From Zygnema cylindricum (lineage: Eukaryota > Streptophyta > Zygnematophyceae > Zygnematales > Zygnemataceae), in contig JBBHKE010002829.1 of assembly GCA_037447655.1 (NCBI GenBank), positions 42,227 through 102,569 on the forward strand: DNA of 60,343 nucleotides, given 5' to 3'. Positions 23,265-35,401 of the stretch are shown piece after piece. Position numbers and translations under genes: made by a program. Each line of letters opens with the position of its first letter. Position 1 is the first letter of the stretch. Below the pieces are notes generated by a model. The model made no database searches. It saw only the letters and a program-made list of their open reading frames with translations, and was not told where the DNA came from.

Positions 23265-23540
23265 CACCGCCAATTGTTATTAGCGTTTAGAAATTATTAG
23301 TGTTAAAAATTAATTAGCATTATTAACGCTAATTTGAGATTTTCAAGATTTCGAAAAAGAAAGTTTACTCTAATTGATCCATAATGTTGATGATCATAAA
23401 TAAGAATTATTAACGCTAATTCACCAGAACCTTCATTAATGTAGAAAAAACTTAGTGTTATTAATTATATTTCAGGTTTTGGGGTCCAAAATTTGGGGGT
23501 GCCAATGTAGCGTTCGTAACGCTAATAACGATTGGCGGTG
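23265..23540. mobile_element. Tc1/mariner-type MITE, copy M2 (276 bp)
   Basis: It starts CACCGCCAATTGTTATTAGCG and ends CGCTAATAACGATTGGCGGTG, with TA immediately outside each end. Another left end of the same family (CACCGCGAATCGCTAGCG) begins at 23548, only 7 bp after M2, with no partner found; the junction ggtgtaaaatacacc is itself palindromic. Confidence 0.7.
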
Positions 23541-23547
23541 TAAAATA

Positions 23548-25150
23548 CACCGCGAATCGCTAGCGTATAAAAATAACTAGCGTTATTAACGCTAATTGGG
23601 AATTTGAAAATTAAAAAAAAACATATATTCTAAATTTTTACTATGGGTAACGTTCCATCAACCGAAAAGTGAGGTAGTTTACACAAAGCCGCGACTATCC
23701 ATACCAGACCGTACCGCTTATTTTTTTTAAATACAAAAAACAACATTACAAAGAATCTTGCCAATACTCTCCGAAGTTCTGGGAGATAATACTACCGTCG
23801 AATGTTCATCCGCGAGGCGTTCGCTTCATTTTTATTTGTAACTGTCAACCTACCTCTTGGAGGAGAGTTGGCAAAAAAAAAATAAAATCATGACACGCTA
23901 GACGATAAGCTACGTGTCATGATGTAAAACCAACGAAAATTTGCGAAATTTGCACATGACACGCGCTTTCAAAAATACAACCGAAAATAAAAATGTAATT
24001 TCGTAACTCTCTCTCTTCACTCTATTTTCATTTCTTTTTGTTTGTCACACTATTTCTGTCAAAAGACTTTCGTTACGTTCAAATACAAGAACCCTTAAAA
24101 ATGAGCCGGCGTAGAAGCTTGGCGTCTGCAAAAAATCTAACAACCTTCTGTCATATGATGATTTCGTGCGCATGATGATTTCGTGCGCAGGTACATGGTA
24201 CGAAAGTGAAGATTTGATGTAAACTTTGTCAGTGGTAAAATCCTTAAAGATATTCAATGTAGGATTGTAGCTTACATGGTGCCAATCAATTTAGAACACG
24301 TGGTTTACAGACTCTTCGTCATGGAACATCGACTCAGGGTGGACTTCCATTAGACGTCTCAGTAATTGTACGGAAAATTTTACAGAAAGGCGTGCCTTCC
24401 ATTAGGTCGCGTCAGTAAACCACTTTTTTTTTGCGTGGCTCATTCTGGTTGGGAACACGTAGGTTAATATTTGATGCTTAAAATCTTGAAAGAATCTTAG
24501 AATGCAAAGTCTGAACGCAATATCTGTACGAGCGGAGGTAATATGTGTACCAACAGAGATACCATCGGAGGTAATTAATGTCTCGTACAAAGGGGCATTA
24601 AATGTACTACCCAAAATCTCAAAACGCAACGACAAAAAGGCGGCGGCAAACTTTGATGGTGGGATCGTGACGCGGTAATTTTGGCGGATTCGCAGCCACC
24701 CTGGCGGAAGGCACATGGCCTTTGCGACGTGTACGCACATATGCACGCACTCCTCGTGGGTTTTTTTTACCTTTTCCACGCAGCCTATTTTTACACCATC
24801 TGTTTTCGAGAATTGTCCTCCTTGTGCACGGTCTTAACAAACTATAGGGTTAGTGACGTGGCGTCTCGGATAAAAAGTGTAATAGCATCCGAAGCTCCGA
24901 AATTAGGTCGTCTTCCTTTGACATTTTTCTGTAATGATATTTTCCTTGAAAAAAATAATTATGTACGGACTTGTACGAAACGGTACGGCCGTCAGTAAAA
25001 AACCCCACTTTTTCGCTAATGGAAGCCCACCCTCAATCAACCCGGCCCGTAGAGTTGGCCGTACGATTACAGAAACGCCTAATGGAACTTGACCCTAATT
25101 TTAATTTGGGTTTTAAAAAAAAAAAAAAAAAAACCCTAAACATGCTTACA
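23548..25150. other. Intergenic, no gene seen
   Basis: The orphan mariner-type end at 23548 opens this stretch. Bases 24150-24190 contain a short direct repeat (catgatgatttcgtgcgc twice). Opposite-strand ORFs of ~100-125 codons at 24400-25000 have no recognisable motif and no splice context; not called. Confidence 0.4.
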
Positions 25151-25153
25151 CTA

Positions 25154-26230
25154 CACCGTGAATCGTTATAAGCGTATTGAACGCTAATTCATGTACCTTT
25201 TCTTTTCAAATTCTCAAATAGAATTATCCATACTATTTAAATAAAACCCTAAGTCCTAATTAGATTAAACGATTTCTTTGAAAATTTCCAAATTCCCAAT
25301 TAGCGTTAATAACGGTTATTATTCCTATACGCTAAAAAAAAACTTATACTCTAATAACTAGTGTTGGGTATCGGTAAGGATTTGCCGATAACCGATATGG
25401 ACCTTTTTTCGGGTACCCGATAATCGATATATTGGTACAATATATCGCTATCGGTATTATCGCCGATAAATACCCGATATTTATTGGTTTTATCGGCGAT
25501 AACACCGATATCGATAACTATCGGCGATATATGTACGGACCGTACACATAAATGTACGGCATATTCCCCGGACAGAAAGTGCAGTAGCCGCCATGAGGTT
25601 TGTACTTTTTTTGTACAAACCCAAAAAAACGATGTACCTTTCACATCCGACGCCACGGCTTTGTCCCTTTCTTCCTTGAGATCCACTTGAAATCTGCCAC
25701 GTGTCAATCTGTCGGCTTCTTTGACATAAGCCGCCAAAAGAGCCATTCCGGGATGCCGGCACTCACGTTGGTCGTCCGCTCGTATTCTCTCATTCAAAAT
25801 CGTCCGTTCGATTTCGGCGGCGCACATAATGTTATTTTGCGTCCGTTGTACTTTGTCTCCGCCGTCCTTTATCCGTTCCGTGTTTACCAGTTAGTCGGTA
25901 CAGTTCCGTAAGTCTCCGTAAAATTCCTGTTAAGTTGACCGGCCAACGTTTCCTGTGTTGCGTTTCCCGTAATAATTTGCAGTTAAATAGTTACGGAACA
26001 GGTTCATATACGTGGCATGCCACGCTATATAATGTAAATTTTAAAACACAGTATATTATAAGGTACTTGCGTACTATATATTTTTGAAGTTTTCACCTAT
26101 ATGGAATTTGTTGGTCTCGGACCGATATATCGAGACCTCTGACAGTTCGATAACCGATAACTATCGGTATCGATATTATCGCGATAACTTTTTTACCGAT
26201 ACACAACACTACTAATAACGATTCAAGGTG
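25154..26230. mobile_element. Tc1/mariner-type MITE M4, interrupted by a hAT element
   Basis: Left end CACCGTGAATCGTTATAAGCG and right end AATAACGATTCAAGGTG, each flanked by TA. The interior is split by the hAT-type element at 25359-26211; removing that element and one copy of its TSD leaves a mariner-type MITE of about 216 bp, the same size as M6-M9. Confidence 0.75.
25359..26211. mobile_element. hAT-type element of the TAGTGTTGGG family, 853 bp, nested in M4
   Basis: The TIRs TAGTGTTGGGTATCGG and CCGATACACAACACTA (one mismatch) are flanked by a perfect 8-bp TSD CTAATAAC (25351-25358 and 26212-26219). The duplicated target is itself part of the mariner MITE terminus. The interior contains CGATATATCG words near both ends and ~500 bp of unrelated middle sequence. 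The ORF on the minus strand at 25351-25827 has no transposase motif. Confidence 0.9.
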
Positions 26231-26578
26231 TACTGTACTATAAGTATCCGTACAAAATATTTGAAATCGTACGCCGTCGCGTAATTTTACCGTCCGTACT
26301 TGTTAGACTATATTATGTCAGTTAAAATTTTCACTTTCTTCCAGAGCACATTCACATAAGCGCGCGCCTATGTTAAATTATTTACTGTACTTTTTCACTT
26401 AGAAAGGTACAATTTTATACGGACTGACATTGGCCGTACACCACACTATTTATATTGCAGTGTACTTTCGTTATTAACGCTAACTGGAACAGAACCCAAA
26501 AAGACGTAAAGAAAAAAAAAGAATTATTAATGTTAGGGAATTGCTAATCGCAGAGACGATTTTTGCTGCGCACAGGTA

Positions 26579-26777
26579 CACCGCGAATCGTTATTAGCGT
26601 TGAGAAATTATTAGTGTAAAGAAAAAATTAGCGTCATTCATTATAATTTAGTGCCAGGAGACGTGGCAGATTATAGTCCACGTCCTTAAATAGTGTAGTT
26701 TATTCTATTTAAGGTATTAATGTCAAAATTTTGGGGTGCCGATATAGAGTTCATAACGCTAATAACGATTCGCGGTG
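26579..26777. mobile_element. Tc1/mariner-type MITE, copy M5 (199 bp)
   Basis: Near-perfect inverted ends CACCGCGAATCGTTATTAGCG and CGCTAATAACGATTCGCGGTG, with TA on both sides. No coding capacity. A CT-rich run (26790-26850) follows. Confidence 0.85.
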
Positions 26778-26789
26778 TACTTTTCAACA

Positions 26790-29700
26790 CCCCTCCCCCT
26801 CTCCCTCTCCCTCTCCCCCTCCCTCGTCCCTCCTCCCTCTCCCTCACACGCACAAAGTTTGACCATGTTTGTTCTCATTAGCAGGAAGTTTCTTTGAAGC
26901 TTCCGAAGGCCGATGGAAAGTGCACTTTCAGTCCACCTCAGACCGAGGGGCTGCTCCATAGTGAGTGAATTACGGTCATATTTTTTCTCCACAGATGTTC
27001 CTGATGATGAAGGGAGTTTCAAAGCACTTATGTATATTTTCATATTTCAATATTTTTTATGTTCATTTAACCTCCACAATTACTTGGATTGCCATTAGGG
27101 TTTTCTCTTTCTAAGTATGGGTTGAAAATTGCTAAGCATAGCTAACACATCAGTGTTGGTGATCTTTTGAAATTCCATTGCCAATCCACACTACTACCGG
27201 TATGTTTTCTCAGATAAGGTCCATTCAAGACCAACTACCCATGTTTTGTATTCAACAGAATATACTGTTTCTCATAAAAATTAGCAGGAAGATCTTAGGC
27301 TATGATTTTTCCCGACCACATAAATCATGATGAACTGTGTTACTGAATGTCTGCTATTTGTATGCCCAAGGATTTTCCCCCAACCGCAAAATGTTGTAGG
27401 TTACACTATTATCCACAAGTATACTGTTGGTATTTAGCCAATAATCAAGCAGAGCCACACTACTTATAGTCCAAAGTACTTCTATGAATTGTTCGAAGGA
27501 CAATCATGTGTGAAGTTCGAAGATAGAGGAATAGTCAAAGTTAGCAGGTCTACTCTTCTAAGATGGGCGATTTGTTTTGATAGTACTAAGAAACTACAGT
27601 AAGCCATCTCAAAGTATTCGGGACAAGAGTGTCGGTTTCTAATGATTATCTCGGTTGATAGAAGGCGTATATCAGACTCTGTTCCCTTTGACAGTCAAAC
27701 TAGAAAATAAAGCTTTTTCTTCAACAATACAGGAAGAATGGAAAACAACATTACTACTTCAAGGGGAGTTGTCGAGTGTGGTTTGGCCGAGACTTTTTAA
27801 GTGGGACCCTAGTAATTTAGAAGTCAATTCCGTTGCCAATACATGGATTCAACTGCATGGAACAACAACCAAAGATGTGAAACATGTTTTTATGATTTTT
27901 TAATAGCGCAGTGATTTGGGGATATTCTAGATGTAATGGTTGAAAATAATACACAACCTGAAACCATAACCCCTTGAAAAGCTGAAACTTGGACACTTTA
28001 TACCAGTGTCAGTCCTAAAAACAATTCTCCTGTTTGAAAAGCTGTTCAAATAGAGCACCAGAGTCAAAATCCAAGCACATTTGTGGAGGCAATGTTTAAC
28101 TTTGATAGTCAAAGCTGACAATCGGAAGTGCCTCAAAGAATTGAATGAGTTATTGAAGTTCTATTAGGCCAGAATCGAGTCTGGGAGCTCTAATCATCAG
28201 CAAAAACAGGACAGCACCTATCGATGCGAATAAAAAATCAAGGAGATATTAAGTGAAACATTTAATGGAAGCTAAGTTAAGAGTTAGTGTTCCTCGTGAG
28301 TAAAGATGAAGTTGTAAACTTTCTTACCTGCGAGCTTATTCTCTCACTCAAAAAGATAAAGAGGCTGTGAGCATTATTCCATATAGAGAGGAAGTTGAAG
28401 GTTTGATTTATGTAATACATTATAATCACGTAGAAGTAGCGCGACAGTGGGAGTTGCAGTCACTGGAACTGGTAAACAGCATGTGAGCAAAATTCTTTTC
28501 AGAGAGACAGTGGGAAGTTTATATTTTGTAATGAATCAAGTTTGTTATTGAGGATTTTTCGATGTTGACTACTGGAGCAACTACGAGATGAGATACGTTG
28601 ATTGACTACAAGCTTATGGACATTTCACATGGGCGCTCTAAATTTTTCCTAATCTTAAGTCATATGGAGGAGTAGTTGATGGCTGCACGAACTTTTATAG
28701 GCTTTGGAAAATCATGGAGGATTTTCTTATAAATCTCTTACTGATTTTTATTTTTTTTGGGAATCCCTTTTCCCCATTTTTTTTATGAAGGATTCGGGCA
28801 CTTATTGCTAATACAGACATCACTCCAAGTCCTACCATTGGGGAATCAATATTATTGTTTATGTGCTAGTGTTTTTTTGACATTAAACAACCGGGAGCGT
28901 CGAAGTGTAGTGATTAAGTGGAAAGTATATATAATTTCACGGAGATTCCATGTAGCAGTCCCAAAAAATAAGGCATGTCATCATATTCATATAATTGAAG
29001 CACGTCGAGTATTAGACATTCTCTGTGGTAACTTATATAAAAAGATTTATAACAATGCCCATCTGAGTAGTTCCAGGCACTCGAATAAGTGTGGAAAAGT
29101 TTTGTGTGATTAGGAATATTGTTCTGTGGTCCACACTATTTCAGATAAGCATTAGTTATTCTACTTGCAAACTAATATATGTTCACGGTAGTTACCAGGG
29201 TCTTTACTCCCTTCAAAAAGCTGGCCATCTAAAATGATGCTTTTCAGACTACACCGCGTATCGCTATTAGTGTTAATGTTTTTTTTGCCATTTAAACCAT
29301 CTTTTCTGTGTACCTTAATAGCTTGTCGGATTATGGATCTGACGGTTGCGATTGAAAGCCAAGATTCTCAACTTCTGACTGGCGAACTTCATGTGAAAAC
29401 GGACAAGTGTGTATGGAGATAAGATGTTTTAAGTGGCGAAAAAAATATTAACACATAACGATACACAGTGTAGCTCTAAAGAGAGTGGTGGTGTAGTCAT
29501 ACAGATGAAAGTAGTCTTACAAATATACATCTTCAGCAGACATTTAAGCTATTCGCCAGAAAAAATTGTAAGTGCTGAGATGGATATCTTTGTGGCTATT
29601 ATAGATGCTTTTCAGTACAGACACGGGATTGGAGAGCACTTTAGGTATTCTGTTGGAAATGCGAGAAACTGTTTTTCTTTTTAAACAAAACAAATTTTGC

Positions 29701-30840
29701 GCATGGAACGTGGAGAGAGTGTTCTTTCTTGTCCCCTCTGTTCACTTTCTCAAGTCTCTACTACTCCATTATCAGAAACAGAAAAGTAAGTGCATATTCT
29801 ACTTATTGTCTTCTTCGACTTGGTATCGTCCAATTTTTGTCTCTTTATTACAGGAATATCTTTTGCTCCAAACCATCTTTTCACTACAAAAATTGGAACA
29901 TTGAGAGTCCCTATTTTGAGTTAATCTATACCACAGTTTTTCTTTAATGAACATTGTTATCAATACACGATTTCACATAGTCAATTAGGACAACCATGTT
30001 CGCTCGCCGCTGTTACACATGAAGTGGCCATATTGGTGTTGAATTAAATCTTTTATTAATTTTTATTAGTCTTTTCGTTTATTACTTTTGACAGTTTCAA
30101 AATGTTTGATTGATTGGAGATAAATATGGATCGAGTTGGGGATGGTGAAAACAGTTGCTTACAGTGCAGATTTGTCCATTTCTTGCGAGTAGTTCTATTC
30201 CATATTTGCATCAGCTTCGTTTCTCGACCGTTTCACAGAATCAACACAGCTTTCAAAGAAACATGCGTTGAATTAAACAAATATTTTTTATATTTGTAAA
30301 TTAAGCTCTCAGTGTTTTTTTAAATCCTTTTAGACATTTGCCTTGTACGCTTTTTTGATAAGTGGATTTGTATAAGAAACTAAATACGGATTGCAAAAGA
30401 AGAGTAATTACAGAATTCAGTGAATGTTATCTTGAATGACACCAAATGATAATGTTTTACTGGTAGAAGGTTCTATTGTTTTGCTTTTGCTTACATGTCC
30501 CATTAGAAGCTTCACTTCAAAACAATATGTGGATTCTGTTAGTAATTTCGTAACTGTTAACATTGCTATTTTACAACGCAGTTGGAACAGTTCTCTCAGA
30601 TGATACGCTAGTTCTCGTGTTTTCTTTAATAGTTAGAGGCGCTTCACTCTTGGAAAACCATTGAATTATTTTTAAAAATTATTAATTGATGTGGACCAAA
30701 CTAAATGCTGCGATGGCCAAACTGATGTCTGGTGCGGTAGTGAGAGTGCAGACTTCAAGCTTTGTTGCGGAAACTGAAACTGTGAGACACATGGAAACAG
30801 TCGAAGCAACCTCGACTTCAATGTGAGGAGGTGAGATTTT
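26790..30840. other. AT-rich intergenic region, no gene recognised
   Basis: Roughly 4 kb with only short ORFs (up to ~118 codons, e.g. 28757-29113) lacking recognisable motifs or conserved splice architecture. One intact MITE (29252-29470) is present. It could hide a strongly decayed retroelement or gene; I cannot support either. Confidence 0.4.
29252..29470. mobile_element. Tc1/mariner-type MITE, copy M6 (219 bp)
   Basis: Left CACCGCGTATCGCTATTAGTG, right ATAACGATACACAGTG, TA on both sides. The two halves are inverted copies of each other (tgccatttaaaccatctttt...; agatgttttaagtggcg), so the whole element can fold into a hairpin. Length matches M7, M8 and M9. Confidence 0.85.
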
Positions 30841-30843
30841 CCA

Positions 30844-31250
30844 TTGCTGCAACCTTTCTACCTTCGGTACCTTCATTTGAAAAGTGAGAAGTTTCAACCT
30901 GTCTGTTACGAACTGATGAAGAATTCTCGTGGCACGAATGCACAACAGGATGCCGAGCAATCATCAAAATCTCAACAGGAAGGTCTCAAGACATGGATTC
31001 AATCTTCCCAAAATATGTACGGATCAGCCATGGCTGCCGAAGCTGACTCGTATTGTACTGACACTTCACTCCTGGGACGTCTCCTCGGCTCAATGGTAGA
31101 TACACACTTGTCATATTTGACTGTAAACTTTTTATGCCAGTTGACTTTTATTTTCTTAAGAAAGGATAACTGGTCCAGGCGTTGGTATGGAGTTCAGGCA
31201 GATTGTTCTTGTTTGGGATGGGCTGTTTGGAGAAAAAAGGGTAAGCGGTC
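30844..31250 (+). other. Weak coding-like segment, possible exon remnants
   Basis: The stretch 30900-31095 reads as ordinary-looking protein (NAQQDAEQSSKSQQEGLKTW and following) and ends at a possible donor (ATG|GTAGAT). A second piece, 31163-31240, lies between an acceptor-like ttttcttaag and a donor AAAAAG|GTAAGC and reads DNWSRRWYGVQADCSCLGW. The second loosely recalls the W-x-R-R-W start of a PH domain, but it is too short to assign. No start, stop or further exons could be joined, so this may be a gene relic or chance. Confidence 0.25.
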
Positions 31251-31485
31251 ATTACACCAGTGTTGTATAGAGGTGATAACAATAATAAGACAAATGTAAG
31301 CAACTGTTTTTGGTTGTTCGCTTGAGGACAAGTGAGATCAAAAGATTGCTCTAGTTATCTCATTTTTCTTTTTGCTGGTTTTCAGGCGCAATAGAAGCAA
31401 AGAACAAGCCTAGGCAAGAATTCCTTTTTGGAATGTTTTATTGCCTCTTTCTGTTTTTTTTTAACAATGCCTGTCATCATGTTCC

Positions 31486-31622
31486 CATGTCTCTCTCTCT
31501 CTCTGTCTCTCTGTCTCTCTCTCTCTCTGTCTCTGTCTCCCTGTCTCTCTCCCTCTCTCCCTCTCTCTCCCTCTCTCTGTCTCCCTGTCTCTCTCTCTCC
31601 CTCTCTCTCCCTCTGTCTCTCC
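31486..31622. repeat. (CT)n/(CTGT)n microsatellite
   Basis: About 137 bases of ctctct and tctgtctc units on the + strand. It abuts and replaces the downstream pol sequence of the copia remnant on the minus strand. Confidence 0.9.
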
Positions 31623-31629
31623 TACCAAA

Positions 31630-32871
31630 GAAGTTGAAATCAAATTCTTTTTAAAATATGGGACATAGAGAACATTATGAAGAGTTCTCGCAACTGCCTT
31701 GCCCTCTACATCGACTAGCAAGGAGACATCACCTATAGCCCGCGTTTGCACACTCATTCCACATGCATAGTAGATATTTTTCTCCGTTGTTGATTTCAGA
31801 TTTTTGAAAACTGCATTGTTCTTGCATATGTGGGCCGACGCTCCTGTGTCCATTATCCATCCATTCTCTTTCGCGCCCTCCATCTTTGCCGCCTTAGCAA
31901 ATAGATCATCATCCTCCTCGCGAGAGAGTGAAAGAGACTCGTCTTGATAAGATGAAGCTGCTGAGAATAGTGCATTTCCGCGTTGTGAAGATCCCGTGAA
32001 GCCTTGATGAAATTGGCTTTGCTACCATCTCGGCTTGTACAGACCTATTTCATTAGCTTTCTTAAGCTTAGAACAGAACTTATATCCATGACCGTTTTCA
32101 TTACAATGAAAACAAGCATTGAAAGATTGTCTATTTCCTCTTTGATTAAACTGTCTAAACTGTTTCTGATTTTGATTTTGAGTAAACTGATTTCTTTGCT
32201 GGTTAATTTGACTTTTTTTGTCAAATTTTGTGCTAAATGCCTCTACTTGTTTTTCAACATTAAGAATTTTAGAATTTGCCTCCTCTTCTAATATCAAACC
32301 AATAGTTAACTGTAGTGTCCAGCTAGCTTTATCTTTTTGTTTCAGCCTATCAGACGCTGCTCTCATAGTATTAGGAAGACCCCACATTAGCATAGCAGCC
32401 TGCTGAAATTGAGGAAAAGATCCACTTGCACAATCATGAGAATGTATTAGTATTCGAAATTTGTTACAATATTATGCCATTGTGCCACTCGTGTATTTGT
32501 AGTCCCAAATCCGTCCAGCCAAAAGTAGTTCTTCCTGAACATTAGCTTTTTCAAAATCATCCTTCATGGATTTCCAGATATCGATCGCCTTTTTCATTTT
32601 TATGCGTGTCATAGCAAATTCTTCTGAATACAGAATTTCAAAATTGACGGAGCTTGCGAATTTTTCTTTGACCAAGACAGATCCGTTTCCGCCAATGAAC
32701 CATCCAAAATATCCAAAAGATTAACATTTTCGAAGTGTGTTTCTACCATGTTCGCCCAATAAGCGTATTTGTCTTCTGAGAAATAAGAATTCTTGATGAC
32801 ACGCCTATAACCTGTTGTTCCACGACCACTGGAGCAGGTGAAGCATCAACAGTAGTAGTAGAAGTAGACAT
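31630..32871 (-). pseudogene. Ty1/copia retrotransposon remnant: gag and protease
   Basis: Reading the minus strand from an ATG at 32871, gag starts in one frame and shifts within ~70 bases; the characteristic copia gag block (YWANMVETHFENVNLLDILD-type, ~32770-32700) follows in another frame. A further block (32675-32472, IDIWKSMKDDFEKANVQEEL) and one at 32393-32022 complete gag, ending in a CCHC zinc knuckle (CFHCNENGHGYKFC, ~32110). A protease block with the active-site box WIMDTGASAHIC lies at ~31860, then a YVPYFKKNLIST segment, after which sequence runs into a CT microsatellite. Integrase, RT and RNase H are absent. Several frameshifts show it is dead. Confidence 0.85.
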
Positions 32872-32914
32872 AATCTCACTCACGGAAGCGTATCAAGAAT
32901 CCTAACAAACAGCT

Positions 32915-32927
32915 GGTTTTGATACCA
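32915..32927 (-). other. Primer-binding site of the copia remnant (initiator tRNA-Met type)
   Basis: On the minus strand TGGTATCAAAACC lies 44 bases upstream of the gag ATG. TGGTATCA is the standard PBS core complementary to the 3' end of initiator tRNA-Met in plant LTR elements. It puts the 5' LTR at about 32.94-33.4 kb; LTR ends could not be fixed because no second LTR is in view. Confidence 0.7.
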
Positions 32928-33529
32928 CACTAACTCTGTCACACAGATCCAACACTGGCTCAAACTATACCAGAGTATAAAGTAAATACAAAACTGACAA
33001 CTCCCAAAGTTTCAGCTCAATTGATCCAACATACACCAAGATAGGTAACTCAAAAGTTTCCCAAAAACAATCTGCAGATTCCACAGTATGGAAGTCTCGA
33101 TACATAAAATGTTATACGTCCTAAGTCTTATACTCTTCACTCAGTTGTCCTACTACATAGTGTTGTACCGCCGATAGAAGTGTTTCTAAAAGATACGTCC
33201 AAAAGAACTAAACTGCCACTAAGGTCTAAGTGCTCTTAATCACGCTAAAACTAGATGGTCTAAGTGCTCCTAATCACGCTAAAACTAATCTATCACTGTA
33301 CAATCAATATTAATGAGAATCCTGTATAGGTGATTTGTTCAAGTACTTATCGCCTGGCTTAGTGACAATTGTTATAGGTACGTCCATCCGGCTACGTCCA
33401 TCCGACTGTTGAAAAATATTTGTTAGCGAGTCACTTAATTATTCTCTTATTAATCTCGTCCGTTGACTTGATTCATATCAACCGCAGCAACGCAGTCCAA
33501 TTCCTAATCACATTTAAATATCTGCAGCT

Positions 33530-33750
33530 TGGTAGCTGCTGCGCTATCCCATACCAAAAACAGCTGCTGCGCTATCCCATACCAAAAACTGCCGCAGCTG
33601 CATTTGTCTTGTTGCGTAGCAACTGCGTTGTCTTGTACCAAAATATCCGCAGTTGCGTTTGTCCTGTTGCGTCGCAGGTTGCGTTCGTCCGTACAGACCA
33701 TATCAAAAATTACCGGAGCTGCGCTTGTTCCATGTGCGTCGCAGCTGCGT
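33530..33750. repeat. Short tandem repeat array, ~28-31 bp units
   Basis: Two adjacent near-identical units (ctgctgcgctatcccatacc plus aaaaacag) at 33534-33590 are followed by degenerate versions built on gcagctgcg-ttgtc-ttgt-accaaaa to about 33750. The array lies just upstream (on +, right) of the inferred copia LTR and could be part of it or of another element. Confidence 0.6.
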
Positions 33751-35400
33751 TGTTCCAATGCATGTGTATGTAAATTCAAAAACCTGCACTGTGCTACAAG
33801 TGACGACGCGTGTCCCTATAGATCTATTTTCCGCCGTCCTATAAATTTGCTGAGACTTAAAGCTTTCCAAAAACAACATTGACTCCCCTTCAACATACAT
33901 TTACTCAATGATGCTTTAATTTCACATATTTCGAGTATTACGATGAGGATCGCCTATTGAATGGACAATAATAGGAGAACAAACCTAGTCTCATTGTGAG
34001 GAAAGGTATCTACAACGTTACGTTGATCGCTTAAGCAATCTAATATCTATCTCGAACATCTTCAAAATTCTTAAAACTCAACTTTCCCACAAGATCCATC
34101 ATTTGGTTTTGAACATGAGTGAAAACTGGTTAACCCTCACCAACCCGCAATTACGAAGACGAACCAATCATCTTTAAATGAAATGAAGCATTGATGAAGA
34201 CTATACGATCCGAGAATATGCTTCTCAAAATCGAGGCATACATTGCCGATCACCTAACAGAGCTATACAAGATCCCGATGTGCAACTTTTTTAATAAAGA
34301 AATATGCTTTTGTTTAGTGCGTGGCGAATCTTTAGCAATTTTCAATCAAGGTATAATAACTACGAGAGTTGATAATTAATGGTGTTAATCCAAGGTTTGT
34401 GGTAGTTACTCGAGCAAAATTGCACGTTAAAGCTTGTTTTCAATAGGAGAAACTAATATGGTAAAGGCTTAAAACTCGCAATTTAATTAACTTATTGCAT
34501 TGGTTCCCTTAATACACAAAGATAATTGGTTAGTTTCATATCGTGTCAATATGAAAGATGAAATTTTGCTCATGTTTCTTTGGGATTCAACTACTTATAA
34601 ACGCCATAATGTCATGTAAAATTACCTCAGTTAATGCTTCTCACCGCAAAAGCAAGACGCAGATTGCATTACATCCGATAAATCCTACATCCTTCGATTG
34701 ATGGCCAATGTAAAGTTTTGGAGCTTATATTGCAATTTTAGCCTTCCTATACTTTGACCATCAACTGTTGAAACTTATATAACGCTGCCAGGTGGTTGAA
34801 TCTCACGTAAAAGTACGACAAAGTCCAACCTTGAGACCTTCGTAATATACAAGTAAGGTGTTATAGTTGTTTATTGATCAATTTTTATTCTTACACAATA
34901 AGTTGGGTGATTTTTTGGTCACAAGTCACCACAAATAAACTTGGTATACCTCGTGTGAAGATCACTGCTCTTTTGCGCTCCAATTACGCGAAAGACTCAA
35001 TCTTAAACAAGCTAGTTGACGAAATTTCATTTGAAAACGAATAAAAATTCATGTCCAGCTCATTATCCCAGGTAGAATATTTAAAACAATTTCTGTGCCT
35101 CTATCACAAGATTTGAGATCGATTACCAATACTGAGTGAGTACATTATTGAAAATGCAAATCACGAAATAAAACTGCACTGTGTGAACCTAACTACGTGG
35201 TAGAGTGTTAACTGTATGAGCTGGTGGTCTATGAGGCATTATTTTAAGTGAAAGGATCCGTAGCGCCATTTACTATAATTGTGACATGCATACGTTCTTA
35301 GATGTGTTTCTTTGCATAAAGTCCTTACTTCATAAGGGAATCACACTTGTGGAAATCGCCTATTTTCTTAAGGAGAACATGTTCGATGACATTGTGGACA
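33751..35400. other. AT-rich intergenic DNA, no gene seen
   Basis: Only short unremarkable ORFs. No paired TIRs, RNA genes or coding motifs recognised. Confidence 0.45.
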
Positions 35401-35401
35401 A

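Noticed and set aside
33530-33750. CRISPR-like array
   Set aside because: Units are adjacent, without regular unique spacers, and the window is eukaryotic.
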